A stretch of DNA of 64,000 nucleotides from positions 1 to 64,000 of the forward strand of contig JAISAO010000024.1 of the NCBI GenBank assembly GCA_031266665.1, written 5' to 3'. Each line of letters starts with the position of its first letter. Positions within the stretch are counted from its first letter, which is position 1. The notes beneath the pieces were generated by a model that was not told the DNA's origin, did no database searches, and saw only the letters and a program-made list of their open reading frames with translations. The position numbers and the translations under genes were made by a program. This document shows positions 55,453 through 64,000 of the stretch, piece after piece. This DNA comes from Propionibacteriaceae bacterium. Lineage in GTDB: Bacteria; Actinomycetota; Actinomycetes; Propionibacteriales; Propionibacteriaceae.

Positions 55453-57132
55453 ATGGCCGCCGCGCGGGAGACAGAGGCCGGGATGGCCGCCGGTCGGAGG
55501 GATGGGACGGCCGCCGGCGGTCGGGCGACGAGGACTGGGATGGCTGCCGCCCGGGAGACGAAAGCCGGGGTGGCCGACGACCGGGCGGCGGAGGCTGGGA
55601 CGGCCGCCGGACGAGCGGCGGGGACTGGGACGGCCGTAGCCGGTCGGCCGGCGGAGGGGGCCAGGCCCGAGACCATCCGGTTGCGGGTCGACCGGCTGAC
55701 GGTCGGCTACCGGGGCCGGTCGCTGATCTCCGACATCGACCTGGAACTGGCCCCCGGGGTCGTCTTGACCCTGATCGGCCCCAACGGCTCCGGCAAGTCG
55801 ACCATCCTCAAGACCATCGCCAAGTACCTCGCCCCGCTGGGCGGCGCCGTCTACATCGGCCGACATCCGACCGACCAGTTGCGGGGCCGCGACCTGGCCC
55901 GGCGGCTGGCCGTGGTCTTGACGGAGCGCCCCCGCACCCAGTTGATGACCTGCCAGGACGTGGTCGCCAGCGGCCGCTACCCCCACACCGGGCGTTTCGG
56001 CCGGCTGACCCCGGAGGACCACCGCCAAGTCCGCCAAGCCATGGAACTATTGCACGCCTGGGAGTTGCGCGAACAATATTTCCAAGAGGTCAGCGACGGT
56101 CAGAAACAGCGTATTATGATCGCACGGGCCTTGTGCCAACAACCCCGGGTGATTGTTTTGGACGAGCCCACGGCCTACCTCGACGTCCGCTACAAACTAG
56201 AGTTATTGTCGGTTTTGCGCACTCTGGCCCAGGACCGCGGCATCACGGTGGTGATGTCGCTGCACGAGTTGGACCTGGCCCAGAAGGTCTCCGACCTGGT
56301 GCTGTGCCTGGACGGCCAGGGCATCGCCGGCTACGGTCCCCCGGCCGAGATCTTCACTGGCCGGCGGATCGACCAGCTCTTCGGCCTCGACCACGGTAGC
56401 TTCGACCCTCTTTTCGGCAGCCTGGAGTTCGCCCCCCCGGCCGGGACGGCCGACGTCTTCGTGGTGGCCGGCGGCGGTTGTGGCGTGCCGGCCTACCGCG
56501 GCCTGCAGCGCCGCCAGCGGGCCTTCGTCACCGGCGTCCTGCACCACGGCGACATTGACCATCAGGTGGGCCTGAAGCTGGCCTCCGAGGTCTTCGCCAC
56601 TGCCGCCTTCGAGCCCATCGACCCAGCCGTCCTGGATCAGGCCCTGGCCCGGCTCAAGACCTGCCGGGCGCTGGTCGACTGCTTGACCGGCTACGGCGCC
56701 ATCAACATCGGCAACCGCCGCCTGGTGGAGGCGGCGGCCGGCTGGGGCATCCCCGTCCTCACCCGGGTCGAGGATCTGGACCAGTTGGACGGGGGCGGCC
56801 CCGGGGCGGTCGGCCATAGCGGGGACGGGGGCGCGGCGGGAGTCGGCCCGGGCCGGGACGGTGACGGCGTCGCTGGGGGCGTTGGGTTTGGGGTTGGCGT
56901 CGCTTGGGGCGGTGATGCTGTGGCCGGCGGCGGTGTGGCCGACGGGGTTGGTTCGGGGATTGTCGGCGGCGGCGCGGAGACCGATGGCGGTGTGGCCGAC
57001 GGGGTTGGTTCGGGGATTGCCGGCAGCGGCCTTGTGACTGACGGCACGGCGGTCGCCGGCGTTGGCCCGGGCGACGGCGATGACAGAATTGATTTTGACG
57101 CCAGTGGTGGCGTTCCGGCGGGGGACAGATGA
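55453..57132 (+). CDS. BtuD/FecE-type ABC ATPase with extra C-terminal domain
   Basis: The 559-residue product has a repetitive N-terminal arm (1-70; MAAARETEAG-type units) and an ABC domain (about 72-325: Walker A LIGPNGSGKST, signature VSDGQKQR, Walker B VIVLDEPTAYLD). An additional domain (about 335-438; ADVFVVAGGGCGVPAYRGLQ, GVLHHGDIDHQVGLKLASEV) is shared by some anaerobe corrinoid/iron ATPases. A Gly/Val/Asp-rich tail carries a 19-residue repeat (GGVADGVGSGI). The signature has Asp in place of the second residue (VSDGQ). It powers the importer and overlaps cbiD by ATGA. Confidence 0.88.
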   Translation: MAAARETEAGMAAGRRDGTAAGGRATRTGMAAARETKAGVADDRAAEAGTAAGRAAGTGTAVAGRPAEGARPETIRLRVDRLTVGYRGRSLISDIDLELAPGVVLTLIGPNGSGKSTILKTIAKYLAPLGGAVYIGRHPTDQLRGRDLARRLAVVLTERPRTQLMTCQDVVASGRYPHTGRFGRLTPEDHRQVRQAMELLHAWELREQYFQEVSDGQKQRIMIARALCQQPRVIVLDEPTAYLDVRYKLELLSVLRTLAQDRGITVVMSLHELDLAQKVSDLVLCLDGQGIAGYGPPAEIFTGRRIDQLFGLDHGSFDPLFGSLEFAPPAGTADVFVVAGGGCGVPAYRGLQRRQRAFVTGVLHHGDIDHQVGLKLASEVFATAAFEPIDPAVLDQALARLKTCRALVDCLTGYGAINIGNRRLVEAAAGWGIPVLTRVEDLDQLDGGGPGAVGHSGDGGAAGVGPGRDGDGVAGGVGFGVGVAWGGDAVAGGGVADGVGSGIVGGGAETDGGVADGVGSGIAGSGLVTDGTAVAGVGPGDGDDRIDFDASGGVPAGDR

Positions 57133-58628
57133 TGGTGAACGACAACGACTCGACCTCCAGGGGCGGCCCGTCGCCGGTCGGGCGTCGGCTGGTGGGGGGC
57201 CAGTGGCTGCGCCGCGGCTACACCACCGGGGTCTGCGCGGCGGCGGCGGCCAAGGGAGCGGCCCTGATGTTGTTCACCGGAGTGGCGCCGAGACAAGTCG
57301 AGTTGACAATACCGGCCGGGCTCAGCCTGGTCCTCGACCTGATCGACCCCCGTCTTGAGTCTGGGAGCGCCACCTGCGCCGTGCGCAAGGACGCCGGCGA
57401 CGACCCGGACGTGACCGACGGCGCCCTGATCTACGCCACCGTCTCCCGGAGCCAGGCCGCCGGCTGCGTCATCGAGGGCGGCCAGGGGGTCGGCCGGGTG
57501 ACCCGCCCCGGGCTGGACCAGCCGGTCGGGGCCGCCGCCATCAACTCCGGTCCGCGCCGTCTGATCGAACAAGCCGTCCTCCAAGCCGCCCAAGCGGCCG
57601 ATGCTGAGCTGACGGGCGGCTGGCGGGTGGTGATCGCCTGCCCCAGCGGCCGGGAACTGGCCGGGCGGACCTTCAACCCCCGGCTGGGCGTGGTCGGCGG
57701 CATCTCCATCCTCGGCACCACCGGCCTGGTCGAGCCGATGAGCCACGCCGCCCTGGTCGAGACCACGGCCCGGGAGATCGCCCAGGCGGCCGCCCTGGGC
57801 CAGCGGGATCTGCTGGTGGTGGTGGGCAACTACGGCCAACGCTTCGCCCACGACCAACTCGGCTTGCTTTACGTCCTGGACTTGGGCGGACCTCCGCCAA
57901 CCCCGGCCGACCCGTCGTCGTCCCCGGTCGGACCCGTGGCCGCCACGTTGTCCGACGTGAACTCGGCCGCTCCGCCGTCCGACACGGACTCAGCCGCTCC
58001 GTCGCCTGACGTGGACCAGCCCGGAACGCCGACTGACAATGACCCGGTCGCTCCGTCGCCCGACGTGGACCCGGTCGGACCCGTGACCGCCCCGTCTTCA
58101 GACGCGGCTGCAGCCGCCCCGCCGTCCGGCCTGGACCCGGTAACCCCGCCGCCCGCCGTGGCCGGCTACGCCGTGGTCAAATCGAGCAACTTCATCGGCG
58201 ACGCCATCGCCGCCGCCGCCGCCCACGGCTTCCAACGGCTGTTGCTGGTGGGCCACATCGGCAAGCTGGTCAAACTGGCCATCGGCGTCCTCAACACCCA
58301 CTCCAGTCTGGGCGACGGCCGGCTGGAGGCGTTGGCGGCCTGCGCCCTGGAGGCCGGGGCCGACGCCGACCTGGCCCGGGAGGTGCTGGGCTGCGCCACC
58401 ACCGAGGCCGCCTTGGCGGCGTTGGGCCGCAGTCCCTGGCGCCAAGGCGCTCTGGAGGCGCTGACCGGCCGCGTCCAAGCCACCCTCGACCGCCACCTCC
58501 CGGCTGGCTTGGACCTGGAGTGGATTTGTTTCAGCCAGGCCGGCGGCCCGGCTATCGTCGCCCACAGCCGGGGCGCCCTGGACCGGGCCGAACAATGGAG
58601 CCAACTAGAACAATGGAGCCAACTATGA
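57129..58628 (+). CDS. cbiD: Cobalt-precorrin-5B C1-methyltransferase
   Basis: CbiD methylates C1 of the corrin ring in the anaerobic pathway. The 499-residue product shows RRGYTTGVCAAAAAKGA, VRKDAGDDPDVTDGALI, GEGVG-like EGGQGVGRVTRPGL, GRTFNPRLGVVGGISILGTTG and, after an insertion, FIGDAIAAAAAHGFQRLLLV and GHIGKLVKLAIGVLNTHSSL. A disordered Pro/Asp/Ser/Ala insertion of about 90 residues (about 258-345) splits the domain and has no counterpart in usual CbiD (about 360-380 residues). ATGA overlap at both ends; the tail carries a duplicated EQWSQL. Confidence 0.92.
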   Translation: MMVNDNDSTSRGGPSPVGRRLVGGQWLRRGYTTGVCAAAAAKGAALMLFTGVAPRQVELTIPAGLSLVLDLIDPRLESGSATCAVRKDAGDDPDVTDGALIYATVSRSQAAGCVIEGGQGVGRVTRPGLDQPVGAAAINSGPRRLIEQAVLQAAQAADAELTGGWRVVIACPSGRELAGRTFNPRLGVVGGISILGTTGLVEPMSHAALVETTAREIAQAAALGQRDLLVVVGNYGQRFAHDQLGLLYVLDLGGPPPTPADPSSSPVGPVAATLSDVNSAAPPSDTDSAAPSPDVDQPGTPTDNDPVAPSPDVDPVGPVTAPSSDAAAAAPPSGLDPVTPPPAVAGYAVVKSSNFIGDAIAAAAAHGFQRLLLVGHIGKLVKLAIGVLNTHSSLGDGRLEALAACALEAGADADLAREVLGCATTEAALAALGRSPWRQGALEALTGRVQATLDRHLPAGLDLEWICFSQAGGPAIVAHSRGALDRAEQWSQLEQWSQL

Positions 58629-58777
58629 TTATTGCTATCCGTCGTTCGGGAGTGGTGGCGCGGACCGTGGGGTTTACCGTGATCGTTGCTGAGGGCAACG
58701 TTCCGGCCGTCATTAATATCGTTTCACCCGTCGGGCGACACGCTGGTGCGGTGGCGAGACTATGGAGGCAACTATGA
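58625..58777 (+). CDS. 50-residue coupled small ORF between cbiD and cbiF
   Basis: The frame begins in ATGA at the cbiD stop and ends in ATGA at the cbiF start, so all three are joined by four-base overlaps. The product (MIIAIRRSGVVARTVGFTVI, GRHAGAVARLWRQL) has no family that I know and less GC-biased codons than its neighbours. ATGGAG(C/G)CAACTA recurs at both boundaries, suggesting that the gap arose by junction duplication. It may serve only to carry ribosomes to cbiF. Confidence 0.4.
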   Translation: MIIAIRRSGVVARTVGFTVIVAEGNVPAVINIVSPVGRHAGAVARLWRQL

Positions 58778-59535
58778 CTGTTCATTTCGTCGGGGCCGGC
58801 CCGGGGGCCGTGGACCTCATCACCATCCGGGGACGCGACCTGATCGCCGCCGCCGATGTCATCATCCAGGCCGGCTCCCTGGTCAACCCCCAACTGCTGG
58901 AGCTGGCCCGCCCGGACTGCCGGCTGCACGACTCGGCCACCATGACGCTGGACCAGATTGTGGCCGTGATGGCCGCCGGTCAGGCCCAAGGTGAGAGCGT
59001 CGTCCGGCTGCACAGCGGCGACCCCAGCCTGTACGGGGCCATCCACGAGCAGATGCGCCGGCTGGACCGGCTGGGCATCGCCTACGACATCTGCCCCGGC
59101 GTCTCCAGCCTGGCCGGCGCCGCCGCCGCCTTGAAGATCGAGTACACCGTGCCCGAGGCCACCCAATCGGTTGTCATCACCCGCCTGCCCGGGCGCACGC
59201 CGACGCCGCCGGGCGAGACGGTGGCCGGCTTCGCCCGCCACGGCTCCAGCCTGGTGTTGTTCTTGAGCACGGGCCGTCTGGCCGAGCTGTCGGCCCAACT
59301 GATGGCCGGCGGCCGGGCGCCGGACGACCCGGCCGCCATCGTCCACAAAGCCACCTGGCCGGGTCAGGAGCGGGTCATCGCCTGCACCGTGGCCGACCTG
59401 GCCCCGGCCGCCGCCGCCGCCGGCGTCAGCGCCACCGCCCTGGTGGTGGTCGGCCCTTGTCTGACCCGCTCCGAGGCCGAGTCCCGGCTCTACGCGGCCG
59501 ACTTCGCCACCGGCCTGAGACCGGCCCAACCATGA
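58774..59535 (+). CDS. cbiF: Cobalt-precorrin-4 C11-methyltransferase
   Basis: CbiF methylates C11 of cobalt-precorrin-4 with SAM. The 253-residue product has the SUMT-family loops VHFVGAGPGAVDLITIRGRD, VVRLHSGDPSLYGAIHEQM, GIAYDICPGVSSLAGAAAAL and the TPTPPGE region. GGAGGCAACT before ATG 58774 fixes the start; four codons upstream would be a non-family extension. Confidence 0.93.
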   Translation: MTVHFVGAGPGAVDLITIRGRDLIAAADVIIQAGSLVNPQLLELARPDCRLHDSATMTLDQIVAVMAAGQAQGESVVRLHSGDPSLYGAIHEQMRRLDRLGIAYDICPGVSSLAGAAAALKIEYTVPEATQSVVITRLPGRTPTPPGETVAGFARHGSSLVLFLSTGRLAELSAQLMAGGRAPDDPAAIVHKATWPGQERVIACTVADLAPAAAAAGVSATALVVVGPCLTRSEAESRLYAADFATGLRPAQP

Positions 59536-59603
59536 CCGCCGCTGTGGCCGCCCGACCGGCCGGGCAGCCCGCTCCGGCCCCCGCACGACGGGGGGCATTG
59601 TGA
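59532..59603 (+). CDS. 23-residue coupled mini-ORF between cbiF and cbiG
   Basis: ATG 59532 overlaps the cbiF stop and the frame ends in TGA overlapping the GTG of cbiG, bridging an otherwise 64-bp gap (MTAAVAARPAGQPAPAPARR...). It is Ala/Pro/Arg-rich and unlikely to fold. A coupling role is inferred only from the overlaps; it could also be chance in such GC-rich DNA. Confidence 0.3.
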   Translation: MTAAVAARPAGQPAPAPARRGAL

Positions 59604-60766
59604 CCAGCGCCGACCCGCCTCAGTCCCCGGCCCCCGGTCCCGTCCCGGCGACCATCGCCGCCATCGCCTTCTCCCCGACCGGCTTGGAGCTGGGCCAACG
59701 TCTGGCCCGCGACTGGCCCCAGCTGGAGCTGACCCGCTGCCCGGCGGGCGGCCTGGCCGCCTGGACGCGGCAGGTCTTCGCCACTCATCGGGCGCTGTTG
59801 TTCATCGGCAGCGTCGGCTTGGCGGTGCGGGCCTGCGCCCCGCTGCTGGTGTCCAAGACCAGCGACCCGGCCGTGCTGGTGGTCAATGAGACCGGCGACT
59901 ACGTGGTGGCGGTGTTGTCGGGCCACATCGGCCAGGCCAACCAGTTGGCCCGCGCCCTGGCCCAGACCCTGGGGGCGATCCCGGTCATCACCACGGCGAC
60001 CGACAGCCACGGTTTGTTCGCGGTCGACGACTGGGCCACCCGCCAGGGCCTGCGCGTCCTCAACCCGGAGCGGATCAAGACCGTCTCGGCCCGCCTGCTG
60101 GCCGGTCAGACCATCCGTCTGACCAGCGACTTCCCCCTGGAAGGACCCTGGCCGGCCGGCGTCGTGCCGACGGACGCGCCACCCGGGGCCGAGGCCATCT
60201 CGACCGCCCCCACCCCGGCCACCCTCGTCGCCCAGGTCGCCGATTCTCCGGCCACCTCCGCCGAGGCCGGTTGCGATGTCGTCATCAGCTGTCGCCGCCT
60301 GGCGGTGGGGGAGGGGGACGAGCCGCTCCAACTGGCGCCGCCGGCCCTGACCGCCGGGATCGGCTGCAAACGGGGCACGGCGGCGGCGGCTGTCGAACGG
60401 GCCTTCCAACGGGCGCTGGCGGCCGGCGGCTACCGGGCGGAGGCCGTCGGCCAACTCGCCAGCCTGGACCTGAAGGCCGACGAGCCGGGGCTGTTGGAGT
60501 TCGCCCGCCGCCGAGGACTGCCCCTGCGGACCTTCGACGCCGCCCAGTTGGCGGACCAGCCGGGACATTTCACGGCCTCGGCCTTCGTGGCCGCCACCAC
60601 CGGGGTGGACAACGTTTGTGAGCGGGCGGCGTTGGCGGCCGGCGGCGGCGCCATCGTGGTCCCCAAGCTGGCCGGCGACGGTGTGACGGTGGCCTTGGCC
60701 CTGTGCCCGCCGCGACTGGCCTTCGACCAGTTTAATATCGACAATATTGAAGGGGAGGCCGAATGA
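59600..60766 (+). CDS. cbiG: Cobalt-precorrin-5A hydrolase
   Basis: CbiG opens the ring-contracted lactone of cobalt-precorrin-5A, releasing acetaldehyde. The 388-residue product has the N-terminal domain (LLFIGSVGLAVRACAPLLVS, SDPAVLVVNETGDYVVAVLS, GHIGQANQLARALAQTLGA) and the C-terminal CbiG_C/CobE-like domain (LTAGIGCKRGTAAAAVERAF, LASLDLKADEPGLLEFARRR, TGVDNVCERAALAAGGG). The start is GTG; it overlaps cbiH by ATGA. Confidence 0.92.
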   Translation: MTSADPPQSPAPGPVPATIAAIAFSPTGLELGQRLARDWPQLELTRCPAGGLAAWTRQVFATHRALLFIGSVGLAVRACAPLLVSKTSDPAVLVVNETGDYVVAVLSGHIGQANQLARALAQTLGAIPVITTATDSHGLFAVDDWATRQGLRVLNPERIKTVSARLLAGQTIRLTSDFPLEGPWPAGVVPTDAPPGAEAISTAPTPATLVAQVADSPATSAEAGCDVVISCRRLAVGEGDEPLQLAPPALTAGIGCKRGTAAAAVERAFQRALAAGGYRAEAVGQLASLDLKADEPGLLEFARRRGLPLRTFDAAQLADQPGHFTASAFVAATTGVDNVCERAALAAGGGAIVVPKLAGDGVTVALALCPPRLAFDQFNIDNIEGEAE

Positions 60767-61494
60767 ACCGTTTGACCTTGGTCGGTTTGGGCCCGGGGGA
60801 CCGGGACCTGATGACCGCCGCCGCCCAACGGGAGTTGGAACAAGCCGACATCATCGTGGGCTACAAGCGTTATATCCAATTGTTGCGCCCGCTCTATCCC
60901 GATAAGGAATATTTCGCCACCGGTATGACCCACGAGGTGGAACGTTGCCAAGAGGCCCTGTCACGGGCCGCCGCCGGGTTGGACGTCGCCCTGGTGGCCA
61001 GCGGCGACCCCGGGGTCTACGCCTTGGCCGGGCTGGTGTTCGAGTTGGCGCCCGACTATCCCGGGGTCACGATCACGGTCGTCCCCGGGGTGACGGCGGC
61101 CACCAGCGGGGCCGCCCTGCTGGGGGCGCCGCTGGGCCACGACTTCGCCGTCGTCTCCTTGTCCGACCGGCTGACCGACTGGCCGACCATCGAGCGCCGT
61201 CTGGAGTTGGCCGCCCAGGCCGACTTCTGCCTCTGCCTCTACAACCCCTCCAGCCGCACCCGGGCCGGCCATCTGGCCCGGGCCTGCGAGATCGTGCTGC
61301 GCCACCAATCCCCGGACACGGTCTGCGGCCTGGCCCACCGCATCGGCCGGGCGGGCGAGAGCGCCCAGTTGACCACGCTGGGCCAGCTGGGCCAGACCAC
61401 GGCCGACATGTTCACCACCGTCTTCATCGGTAACAGCAGCACCAAAGTGGTGGACGGCCGGATGGTGACGCCCCGGGGCTACCGCCGTGGCTGA
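60763..61494 (+). CDS. cbiH: Precorrin-3B C17-methyltransferase (ring contraction)
   Basis: CbiH methylates C17 and contracts the corrin ring. The 243-residue product has LTLVGLGPGDRDLMTAAAQR, IIVGYKRYIQLL, LVASGDPGVYALAGLVFELA, VVPGVTAATSGAALLGAPLG, the characteristic HDFAVVSLSD, and CLYNPSSRTRAGHL. Overlaps at both ends (ATGA before, 8 bp with cbiJ). Confidence 0.94.
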   Translation: MNRLTLVGLGPGDRDLMTAAAQRELEQADIIVGYKRYIQLLRPLYPDKEYFATGMTHEVERCQEALSRAAAGLDVALVASGDPGVYALAGLVFELAPDYPGVTITVVPGVTAATSGAALLGAPLGHDFAVVSLSDRLTDWPTIERRLELAAQADFCLCLYNPSSRTRAGHLARACEIVLRHQSPDTVCGLAHRIGRAGESAQLTTLGQLGQTTADMFTTVFIGNSSTKVVDGRMVTPRGYRRG

Positions 61495-62458
61495 GCCGGT
61501 CGGGCCGGGGGACGGGTGGGCCGCTTTGCCGGGGGAGCAGTGGGAGGCGCCGGCCGTCACCCCGGCGGTGGTGCTGTTCGGCGGCACCACCGAGGGCCGC
61601 CAGTTGGCCGAATTTTTGGCCCAGGCCGGGATTCCGGCGCTGGTCTGCGTGGCCACCGCTTTGGGCCAGGAGCAGGCGCCGGTCGCCCCTGGCCTCAGCT
61701 GCCACGTCGGCCGGCTCGACCGGACGCAGATGGTCGACCTGTTGCGCCGGACGGCCCCCCAGTTGGTGGTCGACGCCACCCACCCCTACGCCGCCGTCGT
61801 CACCGCCAACCTGCGGGCGGCCTGCGCCGAATCGGGGCTGGCCTATCTGCGAGTGCGCCGGCCGGCCGGCGTCAGCCCGGACGAGGACCAGGCCGACCAG
61901 CGGACCGCCGCCGATCCAGCCCCCGCCGCCCAAACCTTCATTCCCGGATCGACCGTCGTTCCGGCGCCGTCCCTTCCCGCCCCGTCGTCGCCCGACCCGG
62001 CATCGGTCGACGCGGCTCCGCCCGCCGTCGTCCGACGTTTCGCCGGTTGGGACCAGTTGATTCCCTGGCTCAACGCCAACGACCAAGTTATCTTTGCCAC
62101 CACGGGGGCCAAGGAGGCCCGCGCCCTGACCCGGGTCGAGGGCTATCAACAACGAGTCGTGTTGAGACTGTTGCCGCAGCCCGATGGTATTAAGGCTTGT
62201 TTGGAGCTGGGCTACTCCGGCCGCAACCTGGTGGCTCTACAAGGACCTTTCGGCCATGACCTGAACGTGGCTTTGTTCCAACACTTCCAGGCCGGCGTCT
62301 TGGTGACCAAGGACTCGGGCGACCCGGGCGGCCTGGCCGACAAGTTGACGGCCGCCCGCCAGTGCCGGGTGGCGACCGGGCTGATCGCCCGCCCGGCCGA
62401 CGTGGACGGCGTCACCTTGGACGAGGCCCGCCAATTGATCTGGGAGGCACTGCGATGA
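61487..62458 (+). CDS. cbiJ: Precorrin-6A reductase
   Basis: CbiJ reduces precorrin-6A to 6B with NAD(P)H. The 323-residue product has a dinucleotide site AVVLFGGTTEGRQLAEFLAQ, VVDATHPYAAVVTANLRAAC and GPFGHDLNVALFQHFQAGVL, VTKDSGDPGGLADK. A low-complexity insertion (about residues 133-182, Ala/Pro/Ser/Asp) separates the two halves, making it longer than the usual 240-260 residues. GTG start inside the cbiH end; overlaps cbiET by ATGA. Confidence 0.9.
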   Translation: MAEPVGPGDGWAALPGEQWEAPAVTPAVVLFGGTTEGRQLAEFLAQAGIPALVCVATALGQEQAPVAPGLSCHVGRLDRTQMVDLLRRTAPQLVVDATHPYAAVVTANLRAACAESGLAYLRVRRPAGVSPDEDQADQRTAADPAPAAQTFIPGSTVVPAPSLPAPSSPDPASVDAAPPAVVRRFAGWDQLIPWLNANDQVIFATTGAKEARALTRVEGYQQRVVLRLLPQPDGIKACLELGYSGRNLVALQGPFGHDLNVALFQHFQAGVLVTKDSGDPGGLADKLTAARQCRVATGLIARPADVDGVTLDEARQLIWEALR

Positions 62459-63654
62459 GACCGGTCGACATCATTGGCGCCGGTCTCGGTCCGGACACCT
62501 TGACCCGTCAGGCCGACCAGTTGATGGCCCGGGCCGAGGTCCTGATCGGCTCACACCGGCTGCTGGCCGAGCAGGCCCGGCCGGGGCAGGCGACGCTGGC
62601 GGCCGACCGGCCGGACCAGGTGACGGCGGCCGTGCTGGCCCAGGGCGACCGGCGGGTGGTCGTGCTGATGTCGGGCGACGTCGGTTTCCACAGCGGCGCC
62701 ACCAAGGTGGCGGCGGCGCTGCGGGCCGCCGGGGTCGAAGTCCGGCTGACGCCGGGGATCGCCACGCCGTTGCTGCTGGCGGCCCGGGTGGGGGTGCCGT
62801 GGCAGGACGCCTGCCTGGTCAGCTGCCACGGCCAAACCGTCGACCTGGTGGCCCGGGTGCGACGCCACCGCCACACCATCGCCTTGACCGGCGGCAACAT
62901 TCCCCAGTTGGCGGCGGCGCTGACGGCGGTCGGCTACGGCGGCCTGACGGTCTGGGCCGGCCAGAACCTGGGGCTGGCCGACGAGCTGGTGGCCCAGACC
63001 ACGGTCGAACAACTGGCCCAGCGGGAATGGTCGCCCCTGACCAGCCTGCTGATCGACAATCCTGATTGGGATGATCGGGTGTTGTGCGGGTTGCCGGACG
63101 ACCGTTTCGAGCGCGGCGAGGCGCCGATGACGAAGTCGGCCGTGCGCGCCCTCGTCTCGGCCCGGCTGGCCCTGCGGCCGGACGCCGTCGCCTACGACAT
63201 CGGCTGTGGCACCGGCTCGGTGACCGTCGAGATGGCTTTGGCGGCCCACCGCGGCCAGATTTACGCCGTCGACCGCGACCCGGCGGCCGTGGCCCTGACC
63301 AAGCAAAACTGCCGCGCCTTCCACCTGGCCAACGTCACCGTGGTCCAGGGCCTGGCCCCGGCCGCGCTGGCCGACTGGCCGGACCCGGAGGCGGTCTTCA
63401 TCGGCGGCGCCGCCGGCCGCCTGGACGAGATCGTGGCCGCCGTCGTGGCCCGCCGGCCGGGGGTCCAAGTCGTGGTCACGGCCATCGCCGTCGAGACCGT
63501 GGCCGCCGCCGTCCAATCCATGACGGCCGCCGGGTTGTATCCCCAGTTCAGCCAACTATCGGTCGCCCAGGGGCGGCCCGCCGGCCTCCTGCACCTATTG
63601 ATGGCCCAGAACCCCATCACCGTCATCAGCGGGGGCGGTCGTGTCTGGGATTAG
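62455..63654 (+). CDS. cbiET: Fused CbiE-CbiT precorrin-6B/7 C5,15-methyltransferase/decarboxylase
   Basis: The 399-residue fusion (equivalent to CobL) joins CbiE, a SUMT-like C5-methyltransferase ([60 protein letters not shown]), to CbiT, a Rossmann C15-methyltransferase/decarboxylase ([53 protein letters not shown]). The join is near residue 200-215. ATGA overlap with cbiJ. Confidence 0.93.
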   Translation: MRPVDIIGAGLGPDTLTRQADQLMARAEVLIGSHRLLAEQARPGQATLAADRPDQVTAAVLAQGDRRVVVLMSGDVGFHSGATKVAAALRAAGVEVRLTPGIATPLLLAARVGVPWQDACLVSCHGQTVDLVARVRRHRHTIALTGGNIPQLAAALTAVGYGGLTVWAGQNLGLADELVAQTTVEQLAQREWSPLTSLLIDNPDWDDRVLCGLPDDRFERGEAPMTKSAVRALVSARLALRPDAVAYDIGCGTGSVTVEMALAAHRGQIYAVDRDPAAVALTKQNCRAFHLANVTVVQGLAPAALADWPDPEAVFIGGAAGRLDEIVAAVVARRPGVQVVVTAIAVETVAAAVQSMTAAGLYPQFSQLSVAQGRPAGLLHLLMAQNPITVISGGGRVWD

Positions 63655-63685
63655 ATTCACCGAGTCCGGTCAGGGGGCCGAGACG

Positions 63686-64000
63686 ATGACCGTTCCCGGG
63701 TCTGGGTTGGGCTTGGTGGCGCCGGCCGGATCAGTTCCGGAGGCCGCCGCCGGGGGCCGTGGCGTCGTCGTGTCCGGGTCGGCCGGCGGTGGCGGGGGCC
63801 GTGGCGGCGGCCGGACGGTGATCGCCGGCGTCCGCTCCGGCGACGGCAAGACGACGGTGACGGTGGCCCTGATGGCCGCCCTGCGGGCCCGCGGCCTGGC
63901 GCTGGCGGGGTTCAAATGCGGGCCGGACTACATCGACCCGATGTTCCACCGCCGGGCGCTGGGCCGCCCGAGCCACAACCTCGATCCCTTCTTCAGCCCG
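63686..64000 (+). CDS. cbiA: Cobyrinate a,c-diamide synthase, 5' part
   Basis: From ATG 63686 the frame is open to the window end (105 codons). After a Gly/Ala/Arg-rich leader of about 45 residues it shows [20 protein letters not shown] (P-loop), [20 protein letters not shown] and PSHNLDPFF, the CbiA start. CbiA amidates the a and c side chains using glutamine and ATP. It lies 31 bp after cbiET in the same operon; the rest lies outside the window. cbiL, cbiC and cobA-like genes are not seen here and may follow. Confidence 0.92.
   Translation, partial: MTVPGSGLGLVAPAGSVPEAAAGGRGVVVSGSAGGGGGRGGGRTVIAGVRSGDGKTTVTVALMAALRARGLALAGFKCGPDYIDPMFHRRALGRPSHNLDPFFSP

Overview
The window is very GC-rich, uses many GTG starts, and carries lsr2, a ClpC-type unfoldase, a folE/folP/folB/folK/DUF3180 cluster and a fused CydDC. 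This points to an actinobacterium (Actinomycetota). Cytochrome bd, the oxygen-sensitive NrdDG reductase and the anaerobic (early-cobalt) cobalamin pathway suggest a facultative or strict anaerobe, perhaps near the Propionibacteriaceae; the genus cannot be read from the sequence.

Layout. 1-4267 (minus) is the N-terminal ~1,422 codons of a giant disordered zinc-ribbon protein. A repeat-bearing spacer and tRNA-Ser(GCU) follow. 4.9-10.0 kb holds a secreted surface protein, a cation/proton antiporter, a LytR_C-domain protein and lysS. 10.2-15.0 kb is a TetR regulator with a clear operator followed by a two-gene ABC exporter. 15.3-24.9 kb carries cydAB and a fused cydDC, separated by ppk2 and an AAA/DUF4143 ATPase framed by 22-bp tandem-repeat arrays. 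25.0-34.1 kb is housekeeping: ftsH, folE, a folP-folB-folK triple fusion, DUF3180, lsr2, clpC. At 34.3 kb a cobalamin riboswitch precedes nrdDG.

38.3-50.4 kb is accessory DNA: two paralogous SBBP-propeller membrane proteins, fragments of AlbA_2-type regulators and propeller genes, an AT-rich isochorismatase-like gene broken by one stop, two copies of a 163-bp inverted-repeat element that targets CTAG, a catabolic cassette (semialdehyde dehydrogenase, UPF0303 protein, TIM-barrel isomerase) bracketed by 170-bp direct repeats, and a second DUF4143 ATPase with its own 23-bp array.

50.5-64.0 kb is a long, tightly overlapping corrinoid operon behind a second cobalamin riboswitch: a lipoprotein CbiK-like chelatase, an Ig-like lipoprotein, a FecCD/BtuCDF-type importer, then cbiD, cbiF, cbiG, cbiH, cbiJ, a cbiE-cbiT fusion and the start of cbiA. 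The two riboswitches link the cell's corrinoid level to both corrinoid uptake/synthesis and the choice of ribonucleotide reductase.

The most unusual pattern is that both AAA/DUF4143 ATPases start directly downstream of a short-period tandem array whose last unit runs into a -10 box six bases before a GTG start, which looks like a leaderless, self-regulated design.
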